A stretch of 61,160 bases of DNA from Clostridiales bacterium (GTDB lineage Bacteria; Bacillota; Clostridia; Christensenellales; CAG-138): contig SFEL01000017.1 in NCBI GenBank assembly GCA_004557245.1, positions 1-61,160 on the forward strand, written 5' to 3'. This document shows positions 36,025-43,837 of this stretch, piece by piece. The position numbers and the translations under genes were made by a program. Below the pieces are notes generated by a model. The model saw only the letters and a program-made list of their open reading frames with translations. It was not told where the DNA came from and did no database searches. Numbering within the stretch: the first letter of the stretch is position 1; each line of letters begins with the position of its first letter.

Positions 36025-36913
36025 TTAGGGAAGCTTGCAGTACTCGACAGCTATGCGGGAGGCGACCCGGGCGTTGTTGTAGGCCAGCTGCAAATTGGAG
36101 GCCAGAGACTCGCCGCCTGTCAAATCCTTTATGTGGGCGAGCAGGAAGGGAGTGGTGTCCTTGCCATGTATGCCCTGCTCCTTGGCCATGGACAGAGCGC
36201 GGTTGATAACGGTCTCCATCTCGTCAAAGTCAAGCTCATACTCCTTGGGTATGGGGTTGGCTATGAGTGCGCCGCCCTCCAGGCCCACATCCCATTTTGT
36301 TTTGATTATGCGGGCTATCTCATTGGCGTCCTTTGCGTTGTAGTCTACCCTGAACCCGCTCTTGCGGCAATAGAAGGCGGGGAAGTCATCGGTATCCACG
36401 CCAACCACCGGTACGCCCATGGTTTCAAGGTATTCGAGGGTCAGACCTATATCCAGTATGGACTTTGCGCCTGCGCAAATGACCGCAACGGGGGTATGGG
36501 CCAGCTCCTGCAGATCCGCGCTTATGTCCATAGTCTCGGTAGCGCCCCTGTGTACGCCGCCTATACCGCCGGTGGCGAATATACGTATGCCGGCGAGGGA
36601 AGCTATGAGCATGGTGGTAGCAACTGTGGTGGCGCCGGTCTTGCCGGTAGCAAGGTATACAGCCACGTCCCTGCGGCTGACCTTGCCTACGCCATTTGCC
36701 TTGCACATTATCTCAAGTTCCTCGGCATTGAGGCCTACCTTCAGCTTGCCGCCGATTATGGCGGTGGTAGCGGGTATAGCGCCTTCCCCACGCACTATTT
36801 TTTCTACGTTATGGGCGAATTCGAGGTTTTCGGGGTATGGCGACTACAGGCCTGCCCTCGTCTATTGCCTGCTGTATTTCGGGTGCAACGCTAAGGTAAT
36901 CTTTGATGGTCAT
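36025..36913 (-). pseudogene. psuG: Pseudouridine-5'-phosphate glycosidase, frameshifted by a 32-nt deletion
   Basis: Intact PsuG splits pseudouridine 5'-phosphate to uracil and ribose 5-phosphate. From ATG 36913 (AGAGGATAAATTCC upstream) the frame reads MTIKDYLSVAPEIQQAIDEG, RPVVA, then shifts and stops after ~35 codons. The remainder, in another frame, reads PENLEFAHNVEKIVRGEGAI and continues as good PsuG: KVSRRDVAVYLATGKTGATT, IFATGGIGGVHRGATET, CAGAKSILD. Missing between VVA and PENLE is the family's LESTIISHGMPY, which holds the catalytic Glu. The junction is GCC/ATACCCC at about 36838-36841. The gap fits a deletion of about 32 nt, which both frameshifts and removes the active site. An assembly error is possible. 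Confidence 0.85.
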
Positions 36914-36918
36914 GGAAT

Positions 36919-38016
36919 TTATCCTCTCTCAATAATTATTTTTTCTATAAGCTCAGGGCTCATTTCGGGATTGATCGTAGTAGCCGCCGATACGGCTACG
37001 GCCCCTGCCGCAAGGGCGTAATCTATGGTACGGTTTATGCCGAAGCCCTTTAAATAGCTGTATATCACGGCAGCCGTGAAGGCGTCTCCGGCGCCGGAGG
37101 CATTTGCGATGTTCTCTATTGGGCTTAGCGCCCGCTGAACCATGTTGCCTTCGCTGTCCATATACAGGCAGCCCTCGTGGCCCATGGATACGAATATGCG
37201 CTTTACTCCGCGGCAGAGAAGTATCTCACAGGCGGCCTTTACGCCCTCCGGAGTATCGGTATCATGGCCTGTCAGCACCGTAAGCTCCATTCTGTTGGGC
37301 TTCAGGGTATGTACCTTGCCTACGTAGGGCTTGAGCCGCCGGGCGTAGGCGGAGGATACGGGGTCGCAGAACAGAGGCAGCGCATCGCCGTACTGTGAGG
37401 TTATGCCCTCAACTACGGCTTCTGGCAGCGCCGGGTCGAATACCAGCAGTCTCGCACCCTTTATAATGCTTTCCCTGCGCTTTATAAAGTCCATATCCAT
37501 GCGTTGGAGCACCGACATATCGGACAGCGCCACGTACATCTCCCCGTGCTCATCCAGCAGGGACATATAAGTGGAGGAGGGGTGCCCGTCTACTGTCATG
37601 CACTGGCTCATGTCAATGCCGGCGGCAGTGGATTCTTCCCGTATCATACGCCCGTAAAGATCGCTGCCCAGAGCCGAAATGAGCTTTACGCTGCCGCCCA
37701 GGCGGGCCAGGTTCTCGCATATATTACGTGTCACGCCGCCTAGGGATATGCTCATGGCGCCGGGGTTGCTGTCCGCCATTATTATGGGGTTTTTGCTGCG
37801 GCCGCAGATATCCACATTGGCCGCACCTATGCCTACGGCATAGTCAAAGTCATTTACCAGGTATATCCGTCCGCTGATATAGCCCTTTTTCTGAAGGTTG
37901 GATATGTGTACCGCAACGGACGCACGGGCGATATTGAGCCGGGAGGCTATCTCGCTCTGCTCGATATCCGGCTGCTTTTTTATTATCTCAAGTATTTCAC
38001 GTTCCCGGCTGGTCAT
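36919..38016 (-). CDS. psuK: PfkB-family kinase with N-terminal HTH, probable pseudouridine kinase
   Basis: 365 residues from ATG 38016, placed 6 nt after AAAGGTGG; a GTG 9 nt earlier is less well spaced. Residues 1-55 form a winged HTH (REREILEIIKKQPDIEQSEI, LNIARASVAVHISNLQKKGY). Then a ribokinase-like domain: GAANVDICGRS, LGGVTRNICENLARLGG, and the C-terminal signature ASGAGDAFTAAVIY with the catalytic Asp. The adjacent psuG remnant points to pseudouridine as substrate. The HTH suggests the kinase regulates its own operon, and direct repeats upstream (38032-38064) are candidate sites. Confidence 0.88.
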   Translation of the reverse strand: MTSREREILEIIKKQPDIEQSEIASRLNIARASVAVHISNLQKKGYISGRIYLVNDFDYAVGIGAANVDICGRSKNPIIMADSNPGAMSISLGGVTRNICENLARLGGSVKLISALGSDLYGRMIREESTAAGIDMSQCMTVDGHPSSTYMSLLDEHGEMYVALSDMSVLQRMDMDFIKRRESIIKGARLLVFDPALPEAVVEGITSQYGDALPLFCDPVSSAYARRLKPYVGKVHTLKPNRMELTVLTGHDTDTPEGVKAACEILLCRGVKRIFVSMGHEGCLYMDSEGNMVQRALSPIENIANASGAGDAFTAAVIYSYLKGFGINRTIDYALAAGAVAVSAATTINPEMSPELIEKIIIERG

Positions 38017-38031
38017 GGCGGCCACCTTTCA

Positions 38032-38064
38032 CAACTTTTGTTTATAAAAATCAACTTATGTTTA
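38032..38064. promoter_or_regulatory. Pair of 13-bp direct repeats, candidate operator for psuK
   Basis: CAACTTTTGTTTA (38032-38044) and CAACTTATGTTTA (38052-38064) differ at one base and are spaced exactly 20 bp apart, about two helical turns. They lie 16-48 bp upstream of the psuK start and also 108 bp or more before the divergent ATPase gene. A regulator binding one face of the DNA would suit the HTH on PsuK. Confidence 0.55.
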
Positions 38065-38110
38065 GCATACTACTGCAAAACTATGCTGTCAAGACTGGTG
38101 TAATAAACGG

Positions 38111-38140
38111 TTGTATTGTGCCGCAAAAAAATGGTATATT
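38111..38140 (+). promoter_or_regulatory. Putative promoter of the HerA-like ATPase gene
   Basis: TTGTAT (38111-38116), 18-bp spacer, TATATT (38135-38140), about 30 nt before the start codon. Confidence 0.45.
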
Positions 38141-38171
38141 GTTTTTAATAAATTCTAAGGAGAAGCGGAGT

Positions 38172-39671
38172 ATGTTCAGGGACGGCAGGTTGTTTATAGG
38201 CAAGGGCGAAAAGGAAGTATATATAGAGCCTAAAATGGCCAACAGACACGGCCTTATAGCGGGCGCTACGGGTACGGGCAAGACCATAACGCTGAAAGTC
38301 ATGGCGGAATCATTCTCAGATATGGGCGTTCCGGTATTTCTGGCGGATATAAAGGGCGATCTGGGCGGCTGTGTAAAGAAGGGCGCCGAGAATGAGAACA
38401 TAACAAAACGTCTGGATTCCATGGGCATAAGCCGTGACGAATTCACATTCACAGGCTATCCAGTAAGGTTCTGGGATGTTTTCGGCGAGGGAGGCCACCC
38501 TGTGCGCACCACCATAAGCGAGATGGGCTCCACGCTGCTTTCGAGGCTGCTGGGCCTGACGGACGTTCAGAGCGGCGTAATGGATATAGTATTCCGCGTG
38601 GCTGATGATAAGGGCTGGCTGCTCATAGACTATAAGGATCTTCGGGCAATGGTGAGCTACGTAGCGGAGCACTCCAAGGAGCTTCTGAATGACTACGGCA
38701 ATGTCACCAAGCAGTCCGTAGGCGCTATACAGCGCTCCCTCCTGCGTCTCGAGGACGAAGGCGCGGAAGCTTTCTTCGGTGAACCGAATATAGATATAAG
38801 CGACTGGATACAGACCAACGAGAAAGGGCAGGGGTACATAAACATACTGCATTGCGTAAAGCTGTACCATTCCCCGCTGCTTTACTCGACCTTCATGCTG
38901 TGGCTGCTGAGCGAGCTGTTCGAGACGCTGCCAGAGGTTGGCGACCCGGAAAAGCCCAAGCTGGTGTTTTTCTTTGACGAGGCCCATCTGCTGTTCAAGG
39001 GCGCGCCTACCGCCCTTGTAGACAAGATAGAGCAGGTGGTAAAGCTCATACGCTCAAAGGGCGTCGGCGTGTACTTCATAACCCAATCCCCTTCAGACGT
39101 GCCGGATACGGTCCTTACACAGCTCAGCAACAGGGTGCAGCATGCGCTCAGGGCATATACTCCCTCCGAGCAGCGGGCGGTAAGAGCTGCGGCGCAGACA
39201 TTCCGGCCAAATCCTGCATTCAGCACGGAAACGGCCATAACCGAGCTTGCAACCGGCCAGGCGCTGGTAAGCTTCCTGGACGCAAAGGGAGTACCCGGAA
39301 TAGTTGAAAAAGCAATGATACTTCCTCCTCAGTCTGCTATGGGTCCCATAGACGATGAGCGCAGGAAGGCCGAGATAGAGGCGGACGATCTCTACGGCAA
39401 GTATGAGGAAGAGGTGGATAACGAGTCCGCATACGAGATAATCAACGCCGAGCGGGAGGCCTTGCTGAAGGAGGAGATAGCCGCAGCAAAGGAGCAGCAA
39501 AAGAAGGCCGCCAATGAGGCAAGGGAAAAAGAAAAGAAGGCATCCGCAGGCGGAAGAAAGAAAAAAACTGCTACTGAGAAGATAGCCGACAAGGCCATGA
39601 ACACCATAGGCCGTGAGATAGGTAAATCCATATCCCGGGGACTTCTGGGTTCGCTTAAAAAGTTTATGTAA
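38172..39671 (+). CDS. HerA-like ATPase (DUF853, YjgR family)
   Basis: 499 residues from ATG 38172, with AAGGAG 8 nt upstream; longer readings start in non-coding DNA. Walker A is AGATGTGKT (near 35), and LADIKGDLGGCV is family typical. Walker B is LVFFFDEAHLLF, followed by VYFITQSPSDVPDTVLTQL and NRVQHALRAYTPSEQRAV. The C-terminal ~70 residues are a Lys/Glu-rich coiled coil. Relatives are FtsK-HerA-type ATPases of unknown role, often called helicase-like. No NurA nuclease partner is adjacent. Confidence 0.88.
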   Translation: MFRDGRLFIGKGEKEVYIEPKMANRHGLIAGATGTGKTITLKVMAESFSDMGVPVFLADIKGDLGGCVKKGAENENITKRLDSMGISRDEFTFTGYPVRFWDVFGEGGHPVRTTISEMGSTLLSRLLGLTDVQSGVMDIVFRVADDKGWLLIDYKDLRAMVSYVAEHSKELLNDYGNVTKQSVGAIQRSLLRLEDEGAEAFFGEPNIDISDWIQTNEKGQGYINILHCVKLYHSPLLYSTFMLWLLSELFETLPEVGDPEKPKLVFFFDEAHLLFKGAPTALVDKIEQVVKLIRSKGVGVYFITQSPSDVPDTVLTQLSNRVQHALRAYTPSEQRAVRAAAQTFRPNPAFSTETAITELATGQALVSFLDAKGVPGIVEKAMILPPQSAMGPIDDERRKAEIEADDLYGKYEEEVDNESAYEIINAEREALLKEEIAAAKEQQKKAANEAREKEKKASAGGRKKKTATEKIADKAMNTIGREIGKSISRGLLGSLKKFM

Positions 39672-39686
39672 GGGACAGAAAGCGTC

Positions 39687-39713
39687 ATAATCCGAAAAAA
39701 AACCGCATAGCCT
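39687..39713 (+). promoter_or_regulatory. Candidate sigma-E-type promoter of sigK
   Basis: ATA (39687-39689), 16-bp spacer, CATAGCCT (39706-39713), resembling the sigma-E pattern ATA-N16-18-CATACAAT. No vegetative TTGACA/TATAAT pair is seen in the 72-nt gap. sigK is transcribed by sigma-E in Bacillus, so the match has biological sense but is imperfect at the -10. Confidence 0.4.
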
Positions 39714-39743
39714 GATATACCGAATAAATTTGGGGGTAAGGCT

Positions 39744-40439
39744 ATGATACAGGCGCTGCTGGAGCTTTTTGGCGGAATATTCGCCTTTGCGGGGCATATT
39801 ACCGGAGGAAGCTCGTTTCCGGAGCCACTGAGCCCCGAGGAGGAGAAGGACTGCATAGCACGGCTGGAGGCGGGGGACGCGGAGGCGCGGCGGCTGCTGA
39901 TAGAGCATAATCTGCGTCTCGTGGCCCATATTGCCAAGAAGTACACTACGCCAAAGCGGGACGCGGACGACGTGATATCCATAGGAGTGGTTGGGCTCAT
40001 AAAGGCGGTATCCACCTTTAATTCGCAAAAGGGAAACACACTTGCCACATATGCCGCCCGGTGCATAGAAAACGAGATACTTATGTCGCTTCGCTCGGAA
40101 AAGAAACAGGCAGGGGAGGTGTCATTATCCGAGCCGATAGGCATGGATAAAGATGGAAACGAAATATCCCTTTCCGAGGTGCTGGGCTCTGACGAGGACG
40201 AGATACACAACGCCGTGGAGCTTACCGTGGCGGGAGAGTACCTCAGAAAGGCAATGGATACGGTGCTGACGCCCCGGGAGCGCAAGGTGATAGAGCTGCG
40301 CTACGGCCTGACGGGCGGAAGGATAGTGACACAGAGGGAGATAGCAAAGCTACTCGGAATATCGCGCAGCTATATTTCAAGAATAGAGAAAAAAGCGCTG
40401 CACAAGCTGAATAAAGAGCTGGGCGGCGATAAAGCTTAG
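39744..40439 (+). CDS. sigK: Sporulation sigma factor SigK
   Basis: Late mother-cell sigma factor for coat and cortex genes. 231 residues: a hydrophobic N-terminal pro-sequence (MIQALLELFGGIFAFAGHI) then FPEPLSPEEE, region 2 (LIEHNLRLVAHIAKKY, DDVISIGVVGLIKAV, LATYAARCIENEIL), the EPIGMDKDGNEISLSEVLGS linker, and region 4 (ERKVIELRYGL, QREIAKLLGISRSYISRIEK). These linkers and the proline-rich start separate SigK from SigE. The gene is continuous, with no skin-type interruption. The pro-sequence implies activation by intramembrane cleavage. It is the best sign that this organism sporulates. Confidence 0.93.
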   Translation: MIQALLELFGGIFAFAGHITGGSSFPEPLSPEEEKDCIARLEAGDAEARRLLIEHNLRLVAHIAKKYTTPKRDADDVISIGVVGLIKAVSTFNSQKGNTLATYAARCIENEILMSLRSEKKQAGEVSLSEPIGMDKDGNEISLSEVLGSDEDEIHNAVELTVAGEYLRKAMDTVLTPRERKVIELRYGLTGGRIVTQREIAKLLGISRSYISRIEKKALHKLNKELGGDKA

Positions 40440-40450
40440 GAGAGATAAAA

Positions 40451-41335
40451 ATGTCAGATATAAAGAAGTCAAACGCAAAGTTCGGTCCCGCGGGGAACAG
40501 CGACAGCTTTTATCAGGAGGGGCATTCCGCTACGGTGGAGATGCCAAAGTGGATTTCAGCGAGGGGGCTCGATTGCTTTGAGTATTCCTTCGGCCGCGGA
40601 GTGCGCATGGGAGCTGATGGCGCCAAGGCCATACGAGCCGAGGCGGAAAGGTACGGCATACAGCTCAGCGTACACATGCCCTACTTCATAAACCTGGCTG
40701 CGGAGGACGAGGAAAAAAAGAAAAAGAACCTTGGTTATTTTATTGATTCCCTTAAAGTGGCAGAAGCTCTCGGCGCAAAGCGGGCTGTGTTTCACCCCGG
40801 CTCCGCATCCGGCGGCAACAGGGGGGAGATACTGGAGCGGGCCTGCGGCTTCTTTAAGGAGATAATAGCTGCACTGGACGAGATGAATCTCATGAATGTC
40901 ACCCTCTGCCCCGAGACTATGGGGAAGATAAACCAGCTGGGCGATCTCGATGAGGTAATAGCCCTCTGCAACGTGGATGAGCGCATCTGGCCTACAATAG
41001 ATTTCGGCCATCTCCACTGCCGTGGTCTTGGGGCGATAAAATCCAAGCAGGACTATGCCGATATACTGGACAGGCTGGAAAACGGCATAGGCACGGAACG
41101 GTCCAGGACCATGCATGTGCACTTTTCACGGATAGAGTACACAAAGGGCGGGGAAAAGATGCACCATACCTTCGCGGATACACAGTACGGCCCTGAGTTC
41201 ATGCCGCTGGCGGAGCTGGTGGCGGAGCGGGATTACAGCCCGGTTTTCATCTGCGAGAGCAAGGGGACCATGGCGGAAGACGCAAAAGCCATGAAAGATA
41301 TGTATTTTTCCGCTGCAAAAGCCTTGTTGAAGTAG
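40451..41335 (+). CDS. Endonuclease IV-like TIM-barrel enzyme
   Basis: 294 residues of the AP-endonuclease-2/xylose-isomerase barrel: LSVHMPYFINLAA, VFHPGSASGG, CPETMGKINQLGDLDEVI, TIDFGHLHCRG, MHVHFSRIEYTKGGEKMHH and FICESKG. The ordered His/Glu/Asp residues match zinc ligands of endonuclease IV, which cuts abasic sites. It starts 11 nt after sigK (AGGAGAGATAAAA upstream), so it may be expressed in the mother cell and help spore DNA repair (inference). A sugar isomerase of the same fold is less likely. Confidence 0.82.
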   Translation: MSDIKKSNAKFGPAGNSDSFYQEGHSATVEMPKWISARGLDCFEYSFGRGVRMGADGAKAIRAEAERYGIQLSVHMPYFINLAAEDEEKKKKNLGYFIDSLKVAEALGAKRAVFHPGSASGGNRGEILERACGFFKEIIAALDEMNLMNVTLCPETMGKINQLGDLDEVIALCNVDERIWPTIDFGHLHCRGLGAIKSKQDYADILDRLENGIGTERSRTMHVHFSRIEYTKGGEKMHHTFADTQYGPEFMPLAELVAERDYSPVFICESKGTMAEDAKAMKDMYFSAAKALLK

Positions 41336-41353
41336 TGTAACCTGTGATATAAT
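41324..41353 (+). promoter_or_regulatory. Putative efp promoter
   Basis: TTGTTG (41324-41329), 18-bp spacer, perfect TATAAT (41348-41353). A second TATAAT at 41364-41369 has no -35 at a fitting distance. The -35 lies inside the end of the preceding gene. Confidence 0.5.
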
Positions 41354-41429
41354 GCAAAATGGTTATAATCTGCACATAATGCAGTGTAGGTAATATACAC
41401 GATACTTTTTACTTTGGAGGTAATTCCTT

Positions 41430-41987
41430 ATGATCATGGCTGGCGATTTCAGGAAGGGCGTAACCGTAGAAATAGACGGACAGGTCTGGTCCATCGTCGA
41501 TTTTCAGCACGTTAAGCCCGGTAAGGGCGCCGCATTCGTACGTACCCGCCTCAAGAACGTTATGACCGGCGCGGTGCTCGAGCGCACCTTCAGCCCCACC
41601 GACAAGTATCCCACCGCTCACATTGAAACAAAGGAGATGCAGTATCTCTACAACGATGGTGACCTGTATTACTTTATGGATACAGAGACTTACGAGCAGC
41701 TGCCCCTAAATCACGAGCAGGTAGAGGATGCTATCAACTACATCATCGAAAACGATACCGTTACAGTTCGCTTTTTCAAGGGTAATCCCTTCTCAGTACA
41801 GCCTGCCAACTTCGTAACTCTTACCGTTACCGAGTGTGAACCCGGTGTCCGCGGCGATACCGCCACTGGCGCAAACAAGCCTGCCACCGTTGAGACCGGC
41901 CTGAAGATAGTCGTTCCTCTCTTCGTAAACGAGGGCGACAAGGTGCGTATCGATACCCGTACCGGCGAATATATGGAGCGCGTATAA
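41430..41987 (+). CDS. efp: Translation elongation factor P
   Basis: Relieves ribosome stalling at polyproline. 185 residues starting MIMAGDFRKGVTVEIDGQVW; TTTGGAGG about 10 nt upstream fits ATG 41430 better than ATG 41436. The loop VKPGKGAAFVRTRLKN carries the Lys that many bacteria modify. The C-terminal OB fold ends GLKIVVPLFVNEGDKVRIDT. No modification enzyme gene (epmA, ymfI) is seen nearby. Confidence 0.97.
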   Translation: MIMAGDFRKGVTVEIDGQVWSIVDFQHVKPGKGAAFVRTRLKNVMTGAVLERTFSPTDKYPTAHIETKEMQYLYNDGDLYYFMDTETYEQLPLNHEQVEDAINYIIENDTVTVRFFKGNPFSVQPANFVTLTVTECEPGVRGDTATGANKPATVETGLKIVVPLFVNEGDKVRIDTRTGEYMERV

Positions 41988-42019
41988 CGCATTCTAACAG
42001 AAAAACAAGGAGGTCAACT

Positions 42020-42418
42020 ATGGGTTACATGAAAGAAAAGGTCGCATATCTCAAGGGCCTTGCCGAGGGTATGAATATTGGCGAGGAAGGCCAGGGTAAG
42101 CTCCTGAACGCCATGATTTCTACCATGGACGAAATGGCCGACGCTATCGACGAGAACGAAGCTGCCATGGCTGAGATAGACGAATGTCTGGACGACATCT
42201 ACGACGAGCTGGACAATATCGACGATTATCTCTCCGACGACGAAGATGAAGACGAGGATGAAGAGGACGACGATTTTGTAGAGCTTCAGTGTCCCGAGTG
42301 TGGCGAGACCATCTATTTCGACGAGGACATGCTGGAGAGCGGCGAGGAGCTCCTCTGCCCCAACTGCAACGCCTTGCTGGTACCCACCCTTGAAGAGGAC
42401 GATGACGAGGAAGAATAA
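42020..42418 (+). CDS. CD1247-domain protein with acidic linker and zinc ribbon
   Basis: 132 residues: N-terminal helical domain (MKEKVAYLKGLAEGMNIGEE...GKLLNAMISTMDEMADAID), a run of Asp/Glu (about 75-88), then a zinc ribbon CPECGE...CPNCNA and an acidic tail. The N-terminal domain matches a clostridial family known from C. difficile CD1247, of unknown function. It follows efp by 32 nt with AAGGAGG upstream, so it is probably cotranscribed. The strongly acidic ribbon protein could bind a basic partner such as a ribosomal protein (inference). Confidence 0.82.
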   Translation: MGYMKEKVAYLKGLAEGMNIGEEGQGKLLNAMISTMDEMADAIDENEAAMAEIDECLDDIYDELDNIDDYLSDDEDEDEDEEDDDFVELQCPECGETIYFDEDMLESGEELLCPNCNALLVPTLEEDDDEEE

Positions 42419-42454
42419 GCACCTTCAATCCCAATAGTACACTGTACAAAGCAG

Positions 42455-42481
42455 AGGCCCGCGCTTTGCGCGGGCCTTTTG
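42455..42481 (+). terminator. Terminator after the efp operon
   Basis: Perfect 10-bp stem AGGCCCGCGC (42455-42464) / GCGCGGGCCT (42468-42477), loop TTT, then TTTG. Confidence 0.88.
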
Positions 42482-42536
42482 TGAAGGCCGACGGCTACCA
42501 TTATCTCCAAGAATATAAAAACAAAGGAAAAGTGTC

Positions 42537-43136
42537 ATGCTTGCATATATAGAGTCCGCAGCTTTAGGCTATATAATAGGCAACATCCAGTTTGCCGTAA
42601 TATTCAGCTATCTGCTGCATCATGATGACGTGCGCCATCATGGCAGCGGTAATGCCGGCAGCACAAATATGCTGCGGGTATACGGCAAAAAGGACGGTAT
42701 AATCACCTTCGCGGGGGATCTTTTGAAGGGCGTTGCAGGCGTGCTCATAGGCAGGCTGCTTGGCGGCGAGAACTGCGCCTATATGGGCGCTTTGGGCGTC
42801 GTACTGGGCCACTGTTACCCGGTGTTCTTCGGATTTCACGGCGGGAAGGGCGTAGCTTCATCCCTGGGCGCGGTTTTTACCCTCAACCCGCTTTATGGCG
42901 GTATAGTCTCAATAGTAGCTGCCATAGTGGCAATAACTACAAAGACAATATCCGCAGCTTCCCTTTCAGGCACCGCGGCATATCTCCTGATCTCGCTCAT
43001 ATGGGGCACGAGGGAAAATAAGCTCTTTGCAGCAGCCCTGTTTACCGTGATATGTATACGCCACAGGGAAAACATAGTTCGTATAATCGCGGGCAGCGAG
43101 GGGCGTGTGCTGGAAAAATTAAAAAAGGGAAAATAG
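42537..43136 (+). CDS. plsY: Glycerol-3-phosphate acyltransferase PlsY
   Basis: Membrane enzyme transferring acyl from acyl-phosphate to glycerol 3-phosphate, the first step of phospholipid synthesis. 199 residues with about five membrane segments and the three family motifs: HHGSGNAGSTNMLR, GHCYPVFFGFHGGKGVA, and SLIWGTRENKL with IRHRENIVRI near the end. AAAGGAAAAG precedes the ATG. With cdsA and pgsA it completes part of the lipid pathway in this window. Confidence 0.95.
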   Translation: MLAYIESAALGYIIGNIQFAVIFSYLLHHDDVRHHGSGNAGSTNMLRVYGKKDGIITFAGDLLKGVAGVLIGRLLGGENCAYMGALGVVLGHCYPVFFGFHGGKGVASSLGAVFTLNPLYGGIVSIVAAIVAITTKTISAASLSGTAAYLLISLIWGTRENKLFAAALFTVICIRHRENIVRIIAGSEGRVLEKLKKGK

Positions 43137-43160
43137 CCTAAGGGCTTTAGCTTTAAAGAA

Positions 43161-43790
43161 ATGAAATACGGACACGTTGTATTTGACATGGACGGCACCC
43201 TCATAGATACCTGCGAAGCGATACAACAGTCGCTGCGGGATACTATAGCCATGCTCACCGGCAATACGCCCACAGAGGCCGAGGTGCGAGCCACTTTTGG
43301 AACACCGAGCGATGCGGGGCTTAAAATGCTGGGAGTAAGGGACGAGGACATACCGAGGGGCATATTGCTCTGGAGCGAGAACATCAAAAAGTACGAGGAT
43401 ACGCCAAGGGCATTCGCAGGCGTGCGTGAGCTTATGGACGGGCTTAAAGCAGGAGGCTGCAGTCTGGGCATAGCTACGTCCAAGAATACGGCGGAGCTTG
43501 ATCACAGCCGCGAGCAGTTCGGGGATATAGTATCCCGGGTGGACTGCATCATATGCGCGGACGACACAGCAGAGCACAAGCCTAAGCCGGGGCCGTTGCT
43601 CAAGTATATGGAATATACCGGCGCGAGGCCATCAGAAGTGCTTTACGTGGGCGATACGGTGTACGACATGCAGTGCGCTCGGGGAGCGGGCGTAGATTTC
43701 GCCCTTGCGCGTTGGGGCAATCCGGACGGCAGGATGGATGCAGATTACGACGAGCCGACGCCTCTGGCACTGTTGGAAAAACTCAGATAA
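43161..43790 (+). CDS. HAD-superfamily phosphatase (PpaX/Gph-like)
   Basis: 209 residues: motif I VFDMDGTLIDT, a helical cap (residues about 15-80), motif II LGIATSKNT, motif III lysine in HKPKPGPL, and motif IV YVGDTVYDMQCARGAG. Nearest families are pyrophosphatase PpaX and phosphoglycolate phosphatase; the substrate cannot be chosen by eye. It follows plsY by 24 nt without a strong ribosome site, probably in the same transcript, and ends at a bidirectional terminator. Confidence 0.88.
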   Translation: MKYGHVVFDMDGTLIDTCEAIQQSLRDTIAMLTGNTPTEAEVRATFGTPSDAGLKMLGVRDEDIPRGILLWSENIKKYEDTPRAFAGVRELMDGLKAGGCSLGIATSKNTAELDHSREQFGDIVSRVDCIICADDTAEHKPKPGPLLKYMEYTGARPSEVLYVGDTVYDMQCARGAGVDFALARWGNPDGRMDADYDEPTPLALLEKLR

Positions 43791-43794
43791 AAAG

Positions 43795-43834
43795 CAAAAG
43801 CAGGAACGGGAAAAGTCCTCGTCCCTGCTTTTTT
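43795..43834. terminator. Bidirectional terminator between convergent genes
   Basis: AAAAGCAGGAACGGG and TCCTCGTCCCTGCTTTTTT form a long stem with one mismatch and G-U pairs. It has T-rich tails in both directions, serving the HAD gene (plus) and the binding-protein gene (minus). Confidence 0.8.
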
Positions 43835-43837
43835 GAT

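Noticed and set aside
41364..41369. Second TATAAT upstream of efp
   Set aside because: No -35-like hexamer at 16-18 bp; the first TATAAT at 41348 is better supported.
41336..41429. Possible riboswitch in the efp leader
   Set aside because: Only a short TGCA..TGCA repeat is seen, with no aptamer-like conserved core or terminator.
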